Below, piece by piece: positions 1-7,537 of a DNA stretch of 30,265 nucleotides. This stretch comes from Thaumarchaeota archaeon UBA160 (GTDB taxonomy: Archaea; Thermoproteota; Nitrososphaeria; Conexivisphaerales; UBA164): contig DAXX01000067.1 of assembly GCA_002506605.1 (NCBI GenBank), forward strand, positions 1-30,265. Direction: 5' to 3'. The notes beneath the pieces are model-generated. The model was given only the letters and a program-made list of their open reading frames with translations. It was not told the DNA's origin and did no database searches. A program made the translations under genes and the position numbers. Within the stretch, counting starts at the first letter, position 1. Each line of letters starts with the position of its first letter.

Positions 1-2
1 TA

Positions 3-1193
3 GCACTAGGAATAGCTCTAAAAAAGGGTTTGGTAAAAATCTTACAAGATGTCATTATTCCAGTTTCAGATAAACAACTTAAGACAACAGACATTTACAA
101 GATTTTGGAAAAAGTTTCAAGCGGACCTGTTTTAATCAAAAATTTAACCAAAGAAGAAATTTCGGAACTCGAAGACCTCAAGAAAAGACCAAAATTTGTT
201 AAATTTTTTTCAACAAAAGAAATTAAGGTTAAAATAGCAGAAGGTGCAAAAATAGATCCAAAAATTCTCACAGGCGAAGAAACAACTCTTTTAACGGCTA
301 GCATTTTAGCCAGCGGTAAATGGCAAGAATTAAAGTTTTCTGAAATAGATCTTTCACAACCAGTCCCTCCAGTATACTCCGCAAGGATTCATCCTTTATC
401 TGAACTTATAAGCCTTATAAAAGAAATTATGGAGAGTCTTGGGTTTACAGAAATCGAAGGTCCGGTTGTAAGGTCTTCCTTCTGGAACTTTGATGTGCTT
501 TTTACACCACAAGATCATCCAGCCAGGGATATGCACGATACATTTTATTTGAAAGGCATAACCATAGAAGAAAAAGATTCTGATATTGTAAATAAGGTTA
601 AGAGCGTTCATGAAAATGGATGGATTACTGGTTCAACTGGATGGGGGTATGTCTGGGATCAAAAGGCAGCTTGGAGAGCCCTTTTAAGAACGCATACGAC
701 AACAATAACTTCAGAAGCTATTTACAGAGGTATGAGAGGTAGAGTATTTACTGTAGGTAGGGTCTTTAGAAACGAAAAGCCAGATTTCAAGCACCTAGTT
801 GAGCTTCATCAGCTTGATGCTATAGTAATTGAAGAAGAGGCTAACGTAAGAAAGCTCATGGGTTTTCTCACAGCTTTTTATAGAAAGTTAGGTTTTGAAA
901 AAGTAAAGTTCTGGCCTACATTCTTTCCTTATACTGAGCCATCTATGCAATCCATGATTTATTCTGAAAAGCTTAACGACTGGATAGAGCTTTGTGGCAT
1001 GGGGATTTTCAGGCCTGAAGTCACAAAACCTTTAGGATACGATGGTCCTGTTCTAGCTTGGGGCATGGGGCTAGAAAGGCTAGCCATGCTTATTTATGAT
1101 GTTGAAAACATTAGAGAGTTTTATGAAAACAGGTTGAGCTTCCTAAGAAATTACAAAAGTATTAACCTTAAGCTTAAAGGGTCCCTTGTATAG
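3..1193 (+). CDS. pheS: Phenylalanine--tRNA ligase alpha subunit, archaeal type (5' partial)
   Basis: Catalytic alpha subunit of phenylalanyl-tRNA synthetase, which charges tRNA-Phe in a heterotetramer with PheT. The reading frame is open to the left edge: before the TTG at 30 it continues as ALGIALKKGL, matching the linker that follows the N-terminal winged-helix region in archaeal PheS. So 30 is not the true start and roughly the first 100 residues lie outside the window. Class II synthetase landmarks are visible: the motif 2 region with RVFRNEKPDFKHL and LHQLDA, and motif 3 with GMGLERLAML near the C-terminus. About 397 codons are present against roughly 480-500 for the archaeal family. 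PheT is not seen downstream; the next gene is on the other strand after a 314-nt gap. Identification is secure; only the 5' boundary is unknown. Confidence 0.96.
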   Translation, partial: ALGIALKKGLVKILQDVIIPVSDKQLKTTDIYKILEKVSSGPVLIKNLTKEEISELEDLKKRPKFVKFFSTKEIKVKIAEGAKIDPKILTGEETTLLTASILASGKWQELKFSEIDLSQPVPPVYSARIHPLSELISLIKEIMESLGFTEIEGPVVRSSFWNFDVLFTPQDHPARDMHDTFYLKGITIEEKDSDIVNKVKSVHENGWITGSTGWGYVWDQKAAWRALLRTHTTTITSEAIYRGMRGRVFTVGRVFRNEKPDFKHLVELHQLDAIVIEEEANVRKLMGFLTAFYRKLGFEKVKFWPTFFPYTEPSMQSMIYSEKLNDWIELCGMGIFRPEVTKPLGYDGPVLAWGMGLERLAMLIYDVENIREFYENRLSFLRNYKSINLKLKGSLV

Positions 1194-1249
1194 AAACCAT
1201 TCTGTGCTTACAAACCTTGAACAATTTTAACTCTAACATGAATGATGAG

Positions 1250-1415
1250 TCTAAAGTCCCTTCTGTAAGGGAGTGATGGATGCCCCCTTATAGAAATGCT
1301 TTAACAGATAATCAAGAAATGCATATCAAAGATGCGCCTTTGGATGCAGGCGAAAAGCTAGCTGACATACAGCTCCAAAGGTGCGAGCTCTCTGGATAAA
1401 GCGAAAAGCCCCAAC
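1250..1415 (+). mobile_element. Repeat copy A: decayed IS200/IS605-type (tnpB 3' end) remnant
   Basis: This lies in the 314-nt gap between pheS and the SIS gene, which has no credible gene. Positions 1343-1415 match 30171-30243 at about 63 of 73 bases without gaps, and the similarity extends upstream to about 1292 with small indels. Read in the frame of AGC TCT at 1386, it gives SSKGASSLDKAKSPN followed by a stop; the copy at the right end gives NSKGASSLYEARNTN. A C-terminus of the type SSLDEARSPN is familiar from TnpB proteins of IS200/IS605 elements, where the gene's 3' end also encodes the guide (omega) RNA. Both copies carry an in-frame TAG upstream, so neither is an intact gene. The repeat is seen directly; the IS605 assignment is inference. 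Confidence 0.5.
1257..1272 (+). repeat. Small perfect hairpin inside repeat copy A
   Basis: TCCCTT and AAGGGA pair perfectly around a CTGT loop. The hairpin begins the conserved part of the intergenic repeat that follows. Similar short subterminal hairpins are found at IS200/IS605-type ends. It could also act as a terminator after pheS, but there is no T-tract behind it. Confidence 0.5.
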
Positions 1416-1507
1416 TGACTAATCGAAGTAGTCCACACATCTTCTTATGTTTACTTGAAATACGCTCTAGAACACAAACCTAAAACCTTTACTTAATGTG
1501 TTGCAAC

Positions 1508-2626
1508 TCATGTAAAATCTGAATGCATCATTTTTATATCAGTTTCGCTTATATTTTCTTTTTCAGCTACGTAATGTATGAAGCTTTCTAAGAAAAACAA
1601 AGTCCTCAGCTCAAAAGCTGAATACTTTGGGTCTTGGGGAAAGTAACTGCTTCTTAGTCCTTTTAATTTAAATATCTGTCTACCAGGTATTATCAGAGTA
1701 AGATCTGAAACATTTGCAAGTTTAGACTCCTGAAAAGACGTCACAACAGCAACCTTTGCACCCTTAGTTTTTGCTTTCTCTGCTAACGTCGCAAAAAACT
1801 CTGATGCAGACCCAGAAATTACTAGCACGACATCATTGCGCCTTACGGCAACGCTCCCTTTATCAAGCCAATAGTTAACCAACCTCTCTGCATTGCCTTT
1901 CGAAAGATGTCTAAGTCTTGTAGAAAAGAATCTACCAACTATGCCACTCAGCCCTTCCCCCAAAATGGTCGTTTTTTGTTTAGCGTATTCTGAAGCTTTT
2001 GGTAAAATTTCATAAAGCTTTTCATAATATTCGGACGGGGGCTCAAATTCATTTATTATAGCTATCAGATTTCTGTATGCTTTGATAAGTTCTTCGCCCC
2101 TTATATATGATATAAGAGAAAGAAGGAACAAAAGGGCTCTGAGCTCAAAAAGCGTGCCCAAGGGCGTCAGTGGTGCTGTTGGCGTTCCTAACAGATTGTT
2201 TATAAAATAATCAGATTCCCTCCACTTTTTAGCGCCCGGGATCATGATTACCCTGTCTGAAAGAAGCGCAAGCGGGCTTTTTTGATCGCTTGTTAATGAA
2301 ACTATAAATGAGCCACCCTCCTTTGCTACTTTAGCTACTTCAAGAGTATATTGGGTTGCTCCACTACCAGATATTGCTATCAATAAATCACAAGGACCAA
2401 ATATGTATGGTACATCGTTCGGGCCAAACGTCTGATCTATTCCTATATTTCTTAAAAATTTAGCAAAAGCATCAGCGATATCTCCCGATCTCCCTGTTCC
2501 AAAAACTATAACCCTTTTCGAATTGGTTATTCTCTCTAAGATCCAACTTACATCGTCCTTTGGTTCATATTGAGACACAGCATCTATTAATCTTTTATAG
2601 CTCACAGAATATAGTCTTATTATCAT
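1508..2626 (-). CDS. Tandem SIS-domain protein, 6-phospho-3-hexuloisomerase-like
   Basis: Two SIS (sugar isomerase) domains in one 372-residue chain. The N-terminal half has FGTGRSG at 42-48, ISGSGAT at 85-91 and FELRALLFL at 160-168. The C-terminal half repeats the pattern with GEGLSG at 223-228, ISGSAS at 270-275 and FELRTLFFL at 338-346. Spacing and motifs resemble 6-phospho-3-hexuloisomerase, which interconverts 3-hexulose 6-phosphate and fructose 6-phosphate; that enzyme is normally a single domain of about 180-200 residues, so this looks like an internal duplication in which the second half lost the Arg of the first glycine loop. The substrate cannot be fixed: phosphoglucose/phosphomannose isomerase-like activity is an alternative. 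The ATG at 2626 has a TATA-like CATAAAATT about 26 nt upstream; a second TATA-like site at about 2632 would instead favour a leaderless GTG start at 2605. It heads a minus-strand run with AGOG and AMP phosphorylase, but a 67-nt gap suggests its own promoter. Confidence 0.78.
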   Translation of the reverse strand: MIIRLYSVSYKRLIDAVSQYEPKDDVSWILERITNSKRVIVFGTGRSGDIADAFAKFLRNIGIDQTFGPNDVPYIFGPCDLLIAISGSGATQYTLEVAKVAKEGGSFIVSLTSDQKSPLALLSDRVIMIPGAKKWRESDYFINNLLGTPTAPLTPLGTLFELRALLFLLSLISYIRGEELIKAYRNLIAIINEFEPPSEYYEKLYEILPKASEYAKQKTTILGEGLSGIVGRFFSTRLRHLSKGNAERLVNYWLDKGSVAVRRNDVVLVISGSASEFFATLAEKAKTKGAKVAVVTSFQESKLANVSDLTLIIPGRQIFKLKGLRSSYFPQDPKYSAFELRTLFFLESFIHYVAEKENISETDIKMMHSDFT

Positions 2627-2693
2627 AGATATAAAATTATCAAGATGAATTTTATGAAATAATGTTTTTATTTTTAGTTTTTAAGCTATTCTG

Positions 2694-3389
2694 TTAAAGT
2701 AAAGTAAAATACATTTTTCTCCAAACAAAAACGTCAAGATGTAGCTGGTCTATACCAGATTTTATAGAAATATTTTTCCAAGCTAGAAGCGCACAGCTTA
2801 TATTGTTTTGTTCGCTTATCAAACCTAAACTTTTTGAAACTTTTAATACCCTGTTATCTAGAGGTATTGGTATTTTTTGAGGAACATTTGCATGGATGCC
2901 TTCTGTGATTAAACCGTAATGAAACATTTTACATGCAAAAGAAATTGTCTTCTGATATGAAACCCCATAAATTTTTATAAGATTTTCATATAATTTGCCT
3001 AAATTTTGTTTATAATCTTTAATTTGCGATGAAAATATAACGTCCTTATTTTTTAAAGCACGTAGCCTCTTGATTTTAGCATTTCTAGCTAGCTCTTTGT
3101 TTTCAATCAAAAAAGCTTCAACGCTTTTATAAGGATCTAAAGGGTCTATGTCAAGACTTGACAAGCGATTCCAATATGTTTCTCCACTAGTCTTAAGACG
3201 ATAAGCTACCAAGCTAGACGCAACTATAAACCTATAAAAGCATAATTCATCGCACTTTGATTTTATCTTTTTTAAAGCTTCTAGCTGAGGATCTCCCAGT
3301 TCAAGCCAATAATAGTAGTCTAGGTCAATAGATTTAAAAAAATTAGAAATGAGATCTACTTTTTCGTTATCGATCTTACATTTTTCCAT
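2694..3389 (-). CDS. N-glycosylase/DNA lyase, archaeal AGOG-type 8-oxoguanine glycosylase
   Basis: Excises 8-oxoguanine from DNA and cleaves the abasic site; it belongs to the AGOG branch of the helix-hairpin-helix glycosylases. I start it at the ATG at 3389, which follows the TGA of AMP phosphorylase with one base between and gives 231 residues; an ATG at 3428 would add 13 residues overlapping the upstream gene. In the chosen numbering, the N-terminal helix YRFIVASSLVAYRL lies at about 52-65, KTISFACKM at 147-155 contains the probable catalytic lysine, and PIPLD at 174-178 holds the probable catalytic aspartate, 31 residues later, close to the spacing in characterised AGOG. The C-terminal GIDQLHLDVFVW matches the family. 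It is likely co-transcribed with AMP phosphorylase. Confidence 0.87.
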   Translation of the reverse strand: MEKCKIDNEKVDLISNFFKSIDLDYYYWLELGDPQLEALKKIKSKCDELCFYRFIVASSLVAYRLKTSGETYWNRLSSLDIDPLDPYKSVEAFLIENKELARNAKIKRLRALKNKDVIFSSQIKDYKQNLGKLYENLIKIYGVSYQKTISFACKMFHYGLITEGIHANVPQKIPIPLDNRVLKVSKSLGLISEQNNISCALLAWKNISIKSGIDQLHLDVFVWRKMYFTLL

Positions 3390-3390
3390 T

Positions 3391-4917
3391 TCAATATGTT
3401 GGGTAAACTTTAAGCAGCATACCTTCAACCAGTATAGGCAATTTCCTTTCGGCTATGCTTATAGCGTCTGATAATTTAGAACTTCTTTCAGCATATATTT
3501 CTAAAAGAGGATCATTTTTGTTTACCTTATATCCTTGTTTTTGATAAAGGACGACGCCTGCGCCCTTGTCGATCGGCGCGCCTGCAGCTCTTGAAATTTC
3601 AACTATAGCTTCATTGTCTACAGCTGTTACGTACCCATCACTCTCAGCTTTGATGACATGCCTATAACTACCAACTGGCAGATCGTCAGGTTTGATATTG
3701 GGATTGCCGCCTTGAGCTTCAATTATTTCTTTCATTTTTTGATACGTTTTTCCACTCAATATCATGTCCATGGCAGCTTCATATCCTTGTCCTTTTTGAA
3801 CGATCCCTGTTGCCTCTAAAAGTATGCCTGCAAGAGATGCTGATTTTGAAAGCAAACTCATACTTGCTTGAGATGGATTCATCAAAGCTGAAAGGGCTTC
3901 CTTAGCTTCAAGTGCAGGCCCAACAGCCCTCCCGATAGGTTGCCCTCCATATGTTATTCCTGATCTAACATTTGCTCCTAGACTTTTTCCAAGCTCATAG
4001 AAATCTTTTGCAAGCTTTTCTGCTTCAGCGATATCATTCAGTTTAGTTCCCTTTCCAACAGGTAAATCAAGAGCTATCACTTTTGCTCCTACCGCAAGCT
4101 TCTTTGCGAGCACGCTTGCCATCATAAGGCCCCTAGGATTTATCCTTAATGGGTTTTCGATTTTTATTAAATGATCGTCAGCAGGCGCAAGGTTCAGCGT
4201 TCCTCCCCAAACTATACAGCCATGAGTTTTAGTTACTATTGACTTTATCTCGTTCAGGCTGAATTTAACGTTTGCAAGAACCGACATAGTATCGGCTGTA
4301 CCGGAAGGACTCGTTATTGCGCTGCTGCTGGTCTTTGGAATATAAAGGTCGGTGAGCGCTATAGTAGGCACAATAAGCAAAGTCACCTTATTGCCCGGCA
4401 CTCCACCTATAGAATGTTTGTCGACCGTAAAACCTGGAAGCTCTAATTTTTCTCCGCTTTCAACCATGGCTAACGTAAGGTTCTTTATTTCTTCGAGATC
4501 AAGCCCTACATAGTTTATTGCAAATATAAATTCTGCAATTTCTAGATCACTTAACTCGTTATCCACGATATCTTTTATTATTTCTCTTATTTCGTTTTCA
4601 GTTAACCTTTCTCCTTTTACTTTTTTTCTTATGTATTCAACTGCGAACGGCGTTTGCTCATATTGAACATTAATTACATCTCCGTCCCTTATTTCAAGAG
4701 TTTCTGAAAGATCTTCATATATACCGATTATACCTTGCGGCACAAGGCTCTTAGTTGTTTCTACTATGCACGTTGAAGATTTTGAATTTGATGTAACCTT
4801 TACTCTATCATTAAGTTCTATACCAATCTTTTGAGCATCTTCTTCGTTGATTATTACTGACCTTTTTCCAGCTTTAACATCTATAATCTTTGCTTTAAGT
4901 TCCACGTTAAAAAGCAA
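3391..4917 (-). CDS. AMP phosphorylase, archaeal (thymidine phosphorylase family)
   Basis: Phosphorolyses AMP (also CMP/UMP in the family) to the free base and ribose 1,5-bisphosphate. In archaea this can feed ribose-1,5-bisphosphate isomerase and a form III RuBisCO; neither gene lies in this window. The protein has 508 residues, the length of the archaeal AMP enzymes, which carry an extra N-terminal domain of about 85 residues absent from bacterial thymidine phosphorylase. DKHSIGGVPGNK starts at 166, PKTSSSAITSPSGTAD follows, and GGQPIGRAVGPALEA and EAQGGNPNIKPDD are further family landmarks. The start is TTG at 4917; an in-frame GTG at 4905 gives a beginning (VELKAKIID) closer to known homologues and also fits a leaderless transcript. 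Divergent from the PolD-like gene with a 50-nt shared intergenic region. Confidence 0.93.
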   Translation of the reverse strand: MLFNVELKAKIIDVKAGKRSVIINEEDAQKIGIELNDRVKVTSNSKSSTCIVETTKSLVPQGIIGIYEDLSETLEIRDGDVINVQYEQTPFAVEYIRKKVKGERLTENEIREIIKDIVDNELSDLEIAEFIFAINYVGLDLEEIKNLTLAMVESGEKLELPGFTVDKHSIGGVPGNKVTLLIVPTIALTDLYIPKTSSSAITSPSGTADTMSVLANVKFSLNEIKSIVTKTHGCIVWGGTLNLAPADDHLIKIENPLRINPRGLMMASVLAKKLAVGAKVIALDLPVGKGTKLNDIAEAEKLAKDFYELGKSLGANVRSGITYGGQPIGRAVGPALEAKEALSALMNPSQASMSLLSKSASLAGILLEATGIVQKGQGYEAAMDMILSGKTYQKMKEIIEAQGGNPNIKPDDLPVGSYRHVIKAESDGYVTAVDNEAIVEISRAAGAPIDKGAGVVLYQKQGYKVNKNDPLLEIYAERSSKLSDAISIAERKLPILVEGMLLKVYPTY

Positions 4918-4967
4918 TACCAGGTATACTATTAAAGCTTTAATGCTAAACCATCCAGTGTTATGTT
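4918..4967. promoter_or_regulatory. Divergent promoter region, AMP phosphorylase / PolD-like gene
   Basis: Only 50 nt separate the two divergent starts, so both promoters must lie here or overlap the genes. AATAGTATAC and the self-complementary TTAAAGCTTTAA at about 4932-4943 can serve as TATA-like elements in both directions, about 25-31 nt from the starts. No Shine-Dalgarno sequence is visible, which suggests leaderless transcripts. Confidence 0.4.
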
Positions 4968-7094
4968 ATGCTGTTTGAGGATGCTATAAAAATAAGAAAT
5001 GAAACAGGCCTAGACCCTACAAACAATATTGAATTAAAGGAAAGATTTTATGCAATTAGTGAGCCTAAATTTGAAAAAAATGATTTTTTAAATTATAATG
5101 AGTTAAGGGGGTATCTCATTAAGCAAGTGAGCGATTCATACGGTGGATATCCTTCTACTTATCATGAGCCGATTAAAGGAAACAAGATAAGCTCAATATT
5201 TTCAGATTATTTTGGACAGTGGGAATTCGATTTTTTAGATTTTATTGAAAGCATAAAGAATCCGAAAATAAATCCTCCTGAAGGTAAAGGTTATATAACG
5301 TTTAATGTAACGAACAGGTTCATATTAAGGTTTGTAGAAAGCAAAGCGCCAATAGCGGTTGCAAGCGTCAAAATTGCTGAGTTCATGAACCTTAAAATGA
5401 ACTCTTTGCCAATAAAGATAGGAAATTCTTTTTATAGACTTTATTTTTCTGAAGAAGTTAAACCGCCTCTGTTTTTTGATGGCAATAACGCTTCATATGA
5501 ACAAAAAGGCAAGTTAACAAGCTTTGGCGAACTCCTTCTTCCGATAACAGCATGCCAAGAAATTTTTATGCACAAATGTGAAGCTGCTGTAAAAAGCTTT
5601 GATGACGCTTTAGAAAAAGCAAGAATGACGGGGCAGTTGGATCCATACTTTTCTTTTCCTAGGTCTATTTTTAAACTAAAGCTAATCGACGATAAAAGAA
5701 TACAGCTAAGTCAATCATCGCTTCAGGCACTAATTGACTCTTATGTACCGTTTGTAAAAGAAAAAGATAGCATAAGACTTACAGAGCAAGACGAAAGATC
5801 TAAAGCGATTCTTTATATATTAAAGAATGGTCTAGGTGGGATAAATATATTTGAACCTTATAGGGGCACGATCAAACTGTTCATCAGAGTTGACAAAGAT
5901 ATTCATGAACTAAACAAATATGATGGCCTTCTAGCTCCAAGAGAATTAAGTCATAATTCAGGTTTTAAGTTAAGATTCTGTGAAAAATGTAATAGAACCA
6001 CACCTTTCAGAAAGTGCGAACGCTGTGGCAGTAAGACCGTCGAAATATATTACTGTAAAAAGTGTGAAATTTATACAAAAGGAGAAACATGTCCGCAATG
6101 CGGTTCAAGAACAATAGAGCCTCATGTTGCTGAAATTAATATAAAGGAAAGTTTGAACTACGCTGCAGGCCGGCTTAAAATAACTAATTTAAGGGAGCCA
6201 AAACTTCCTAAAGCCCTACTTAGCGAACCTGAATTACCTGATAAATTATTGTTAAGGCAGAAAAACTCATTGCTTACAAGCCAGTTTGGAATGATTTTGA
6301 CTCCCATAAAATTGCAGGCAGGAAACGTAAACGCAAACGAAATTGAAATGCCAGCAAAATTTGAACCCCTTATAAAAGAAATCAAATCTTTCATCAATGA
6401 AGAGCTTGCCATCGTTTACGAAAAAAATTTAAATTATGAGGAAATAGGATCGCACCTTATTTTATTTAACAAACCTCTTAACGCCGGCATTGAGCTTAAA
6501 ATAAAGGGTTACAGACAGGGGAATGAAGCTATAGTGAATCCAAATGTGATAGAATTTGCTGATTTAGGTGTTCTTGACAACCAAGCTTATTTTGCTTTAA
6601 GCGAGGACGTTGCATTAAATTGCATCTGCCAAAAAACTAAAGGAATAATCATCTACAAATCTTCAGAAAACGCCGATTTGATTCCAATTAAACTGGACTA
6701 TATGAGAACGCCTATATATCAACAAAGCTTGAGTGAAATCATAAAAGGTATAATAAATTTGCTTTCTATTATATATCCGGATTCTGCAAACGAAATAGAT
6801 TCAGTTAATTTGATAAAAAAAGTTGAGAATTTATTCGTTAGGCAGTCATACATTTGTGAAAAATGTGGCAAGAGATTAAGGGTGCCTCCTTTAAACATGA
6901 GATGTCCAAGGTGCGGCTCAAAACTCGCTCCAAGATTTACATCTTCTGACTTGAACAATTTTATTCTGCAATTGAATCAGCTTTCAGAAAATTTTCAGGG
7001 TTCTCAGTACAAAGAAATTATAGACATTTATGTTAATAGTATAAAAAGCATCTTTAGGGCATCAAGCCAGATGAGTCTTGGTGATTTTTGGTAA
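4968..7094 (+). CDS. Truncated, probably catalytically inactive homologue of DNA polymerase D large subunit (DP2)
   Basis: 708 residues against about 1100-1300 for DP2. The N-terminal part is strongly diverged. From about residue 324 the DP2 order is clear: zinc ribbon 1 (C338, C341, C350, C353), zinc ribbon 2 (C363, C366, C375, C378) followed by EINIKESLNYAAGRLKI, and zinc ribbon 3 (C630, C633, C646, C649) in the characteristic context FVRQ...VPPLNMRCPRC. The protein ends in QMSLGDFW (701-708), a canonical PIP box for PCNA binding. Between them, AGIELKIKGY (507-515) aligns with AGIVGRIIGF of active DP2. Counting on from there without gaps, the catalytic NCDGDED falls on GVLDNQA (534-540), so its metal-binding aspartates are gone. 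The basic motif before zinc ribbon 1 is also missing, and the stretch after the catalytic region is shorter. The uninterrupted frame and intact cysteines argue against a decaying pseudogene. I infer a non-catalytic PCNA-binding scaffold, not an active polymerase. DP1 is not in the window. Confidence 0.85.
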   Translation: MLFEDAIKIRNETGLDPTNNIELKERFYAISEPKFEKNDFLNYNELRGYLIKQVSDSYGGYPSTYHEPIKGNKISSIFSDYFGQWEFDFLDFIESIKNPKINPPEGKGYITFNVTNRFILRFVESKAPIAVASVKIAEFMNLKMNSLPIKIGNSFYRLYFSEEVKPPLFFDGNNASYEQKGKLTSFGELLLPITACQEIFMHKCEAAVKSFDDALEKARMTGQLDPYFSFPRSIFKLKLIDDKRIQLSQSSLQALIDSYVPFVKEKDSIRLTEQDERSKAILYILKNGLGGINIFEPYRGTIKLFIRVDKDIHELNKYDGLLAPRELSHNSGFKLRFCEKCNRTTPFRKCERCGSKTVEIYYCKKCEIYTKGETCPQCGSRTIEPHVAEINIKESLNYAAGRLKITNLREPKLPKALLSEPELPDKLLLRQKNSLLTSQFGMILTPIKLQAGNVNANEIEMPAKFEPLIKEIKSFINEELAIVYEKNLNYEEIGSHLILFNKPLNAGIELKIKGYRQGNEAIVNPNVIEFADLGVLDNQAYFALSEDVALNCICQKTKGIIIYKSSENADLIPIKLDYMRTPIYQQSLSEIIKGIINLLSIIYPDSANEIDSVNLIKKVENLFVRQSYICEKCGKRLRVPPLNMRCPRCGSKLAPRFTSSDLNNFILQLNQLSENFQGSQYKEIIDIYVNSIKSIFRASSQMSLGDFW

Positions 7095-7460
7095 TTACAC
7101 AACGAAAATATCTACGGTTATTTTTTGTGACTTTATGTACGGTTTCCCGTTTCTGTTTATTATGCTAGCCTTACCATGGGCTGAGATTACATAAACCTTT
7201 TTTTCCCCATAATATGCGTCCATGTTAATAATAAAATTTCCTGTTTTCATATCAAGGGTTTTTTCTTTCTGGACCAATCTAATGCTGTCTTTCTTTATGT
7301 CATCATTACCGATCAAATTGAGAAGCTCCTTTTTTAATCTGTTTTCAAATGATGTGCTTTTTTTTGATTTAAAGAATCCATAAATCTCTTGTTCTATCGA
7401 GATAACTTTGAGATCCTTCACTTTTTCAGTTCTAAGATCCTTATTTTCTATATTTTCCAT
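7095..7460 (-). CDS. Hypothetical protein, 121 residues
   Basis: I do not recognise the family. It is a charged, soluble-looking protein with no signal peptide, membrane segment or cysteine pair. Residues about 20-70 look helical, and the C-terminal 40 residues alternate in a beta pattern ending IKSQKITVDIFVV. The stop codon abuts the stop of the PolD-like gene on the opposite strand with no base between, so the two genes converge tail to tail. The start at 7460 is an ATG; upstream on this strand, AT-rich DNA lies between it and the divergent metE-type operon. Length, lysine-rich composition and tight packing make it a probable real gene. Confidence 0.6.
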   Translation of the reverse strand: MENIENKDLRTEKVKDLKVISIEQEIYGFFKSKKSTSFENRLKKELLNLIGNDDIKKDSIRLVQKEKTLDMKTGNFIINMDAYYGEKKVYVISAHGKASIINRNGKPYIKSQKITVDIFVV

Positions 7461-7537
7461 TGAAGATTAAAGTTGTTTAGAATAATTATAAATTTATTCT
7501 TTAAAACAAAAGGCATCAGAAAAATTATTAAACTATC

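Noticed and set aside
30..32. TTG as start of PheS
   Set aside because: The frame is open to the left edge with matching PheS sequence before it, so the gene is cut by the window.
1242..1290. C/D-box guide RNA starting at ATGATGA with GTGATGG as C' box
   Set aside because: No acceptable D box (CTGA) follows at the right distance, and the D' box would be CTGT inside a perfect hairpin; the segment is better explained as part of the repeat.
3390..3428. AGOG start at 3428
   Set aside because: It would overlap AMP phosphorylase by 38 nt and add 13 residues with three clustered hydrophobic and Cys residues not seen in the family; the ATG at 3389 gives clean spacing.
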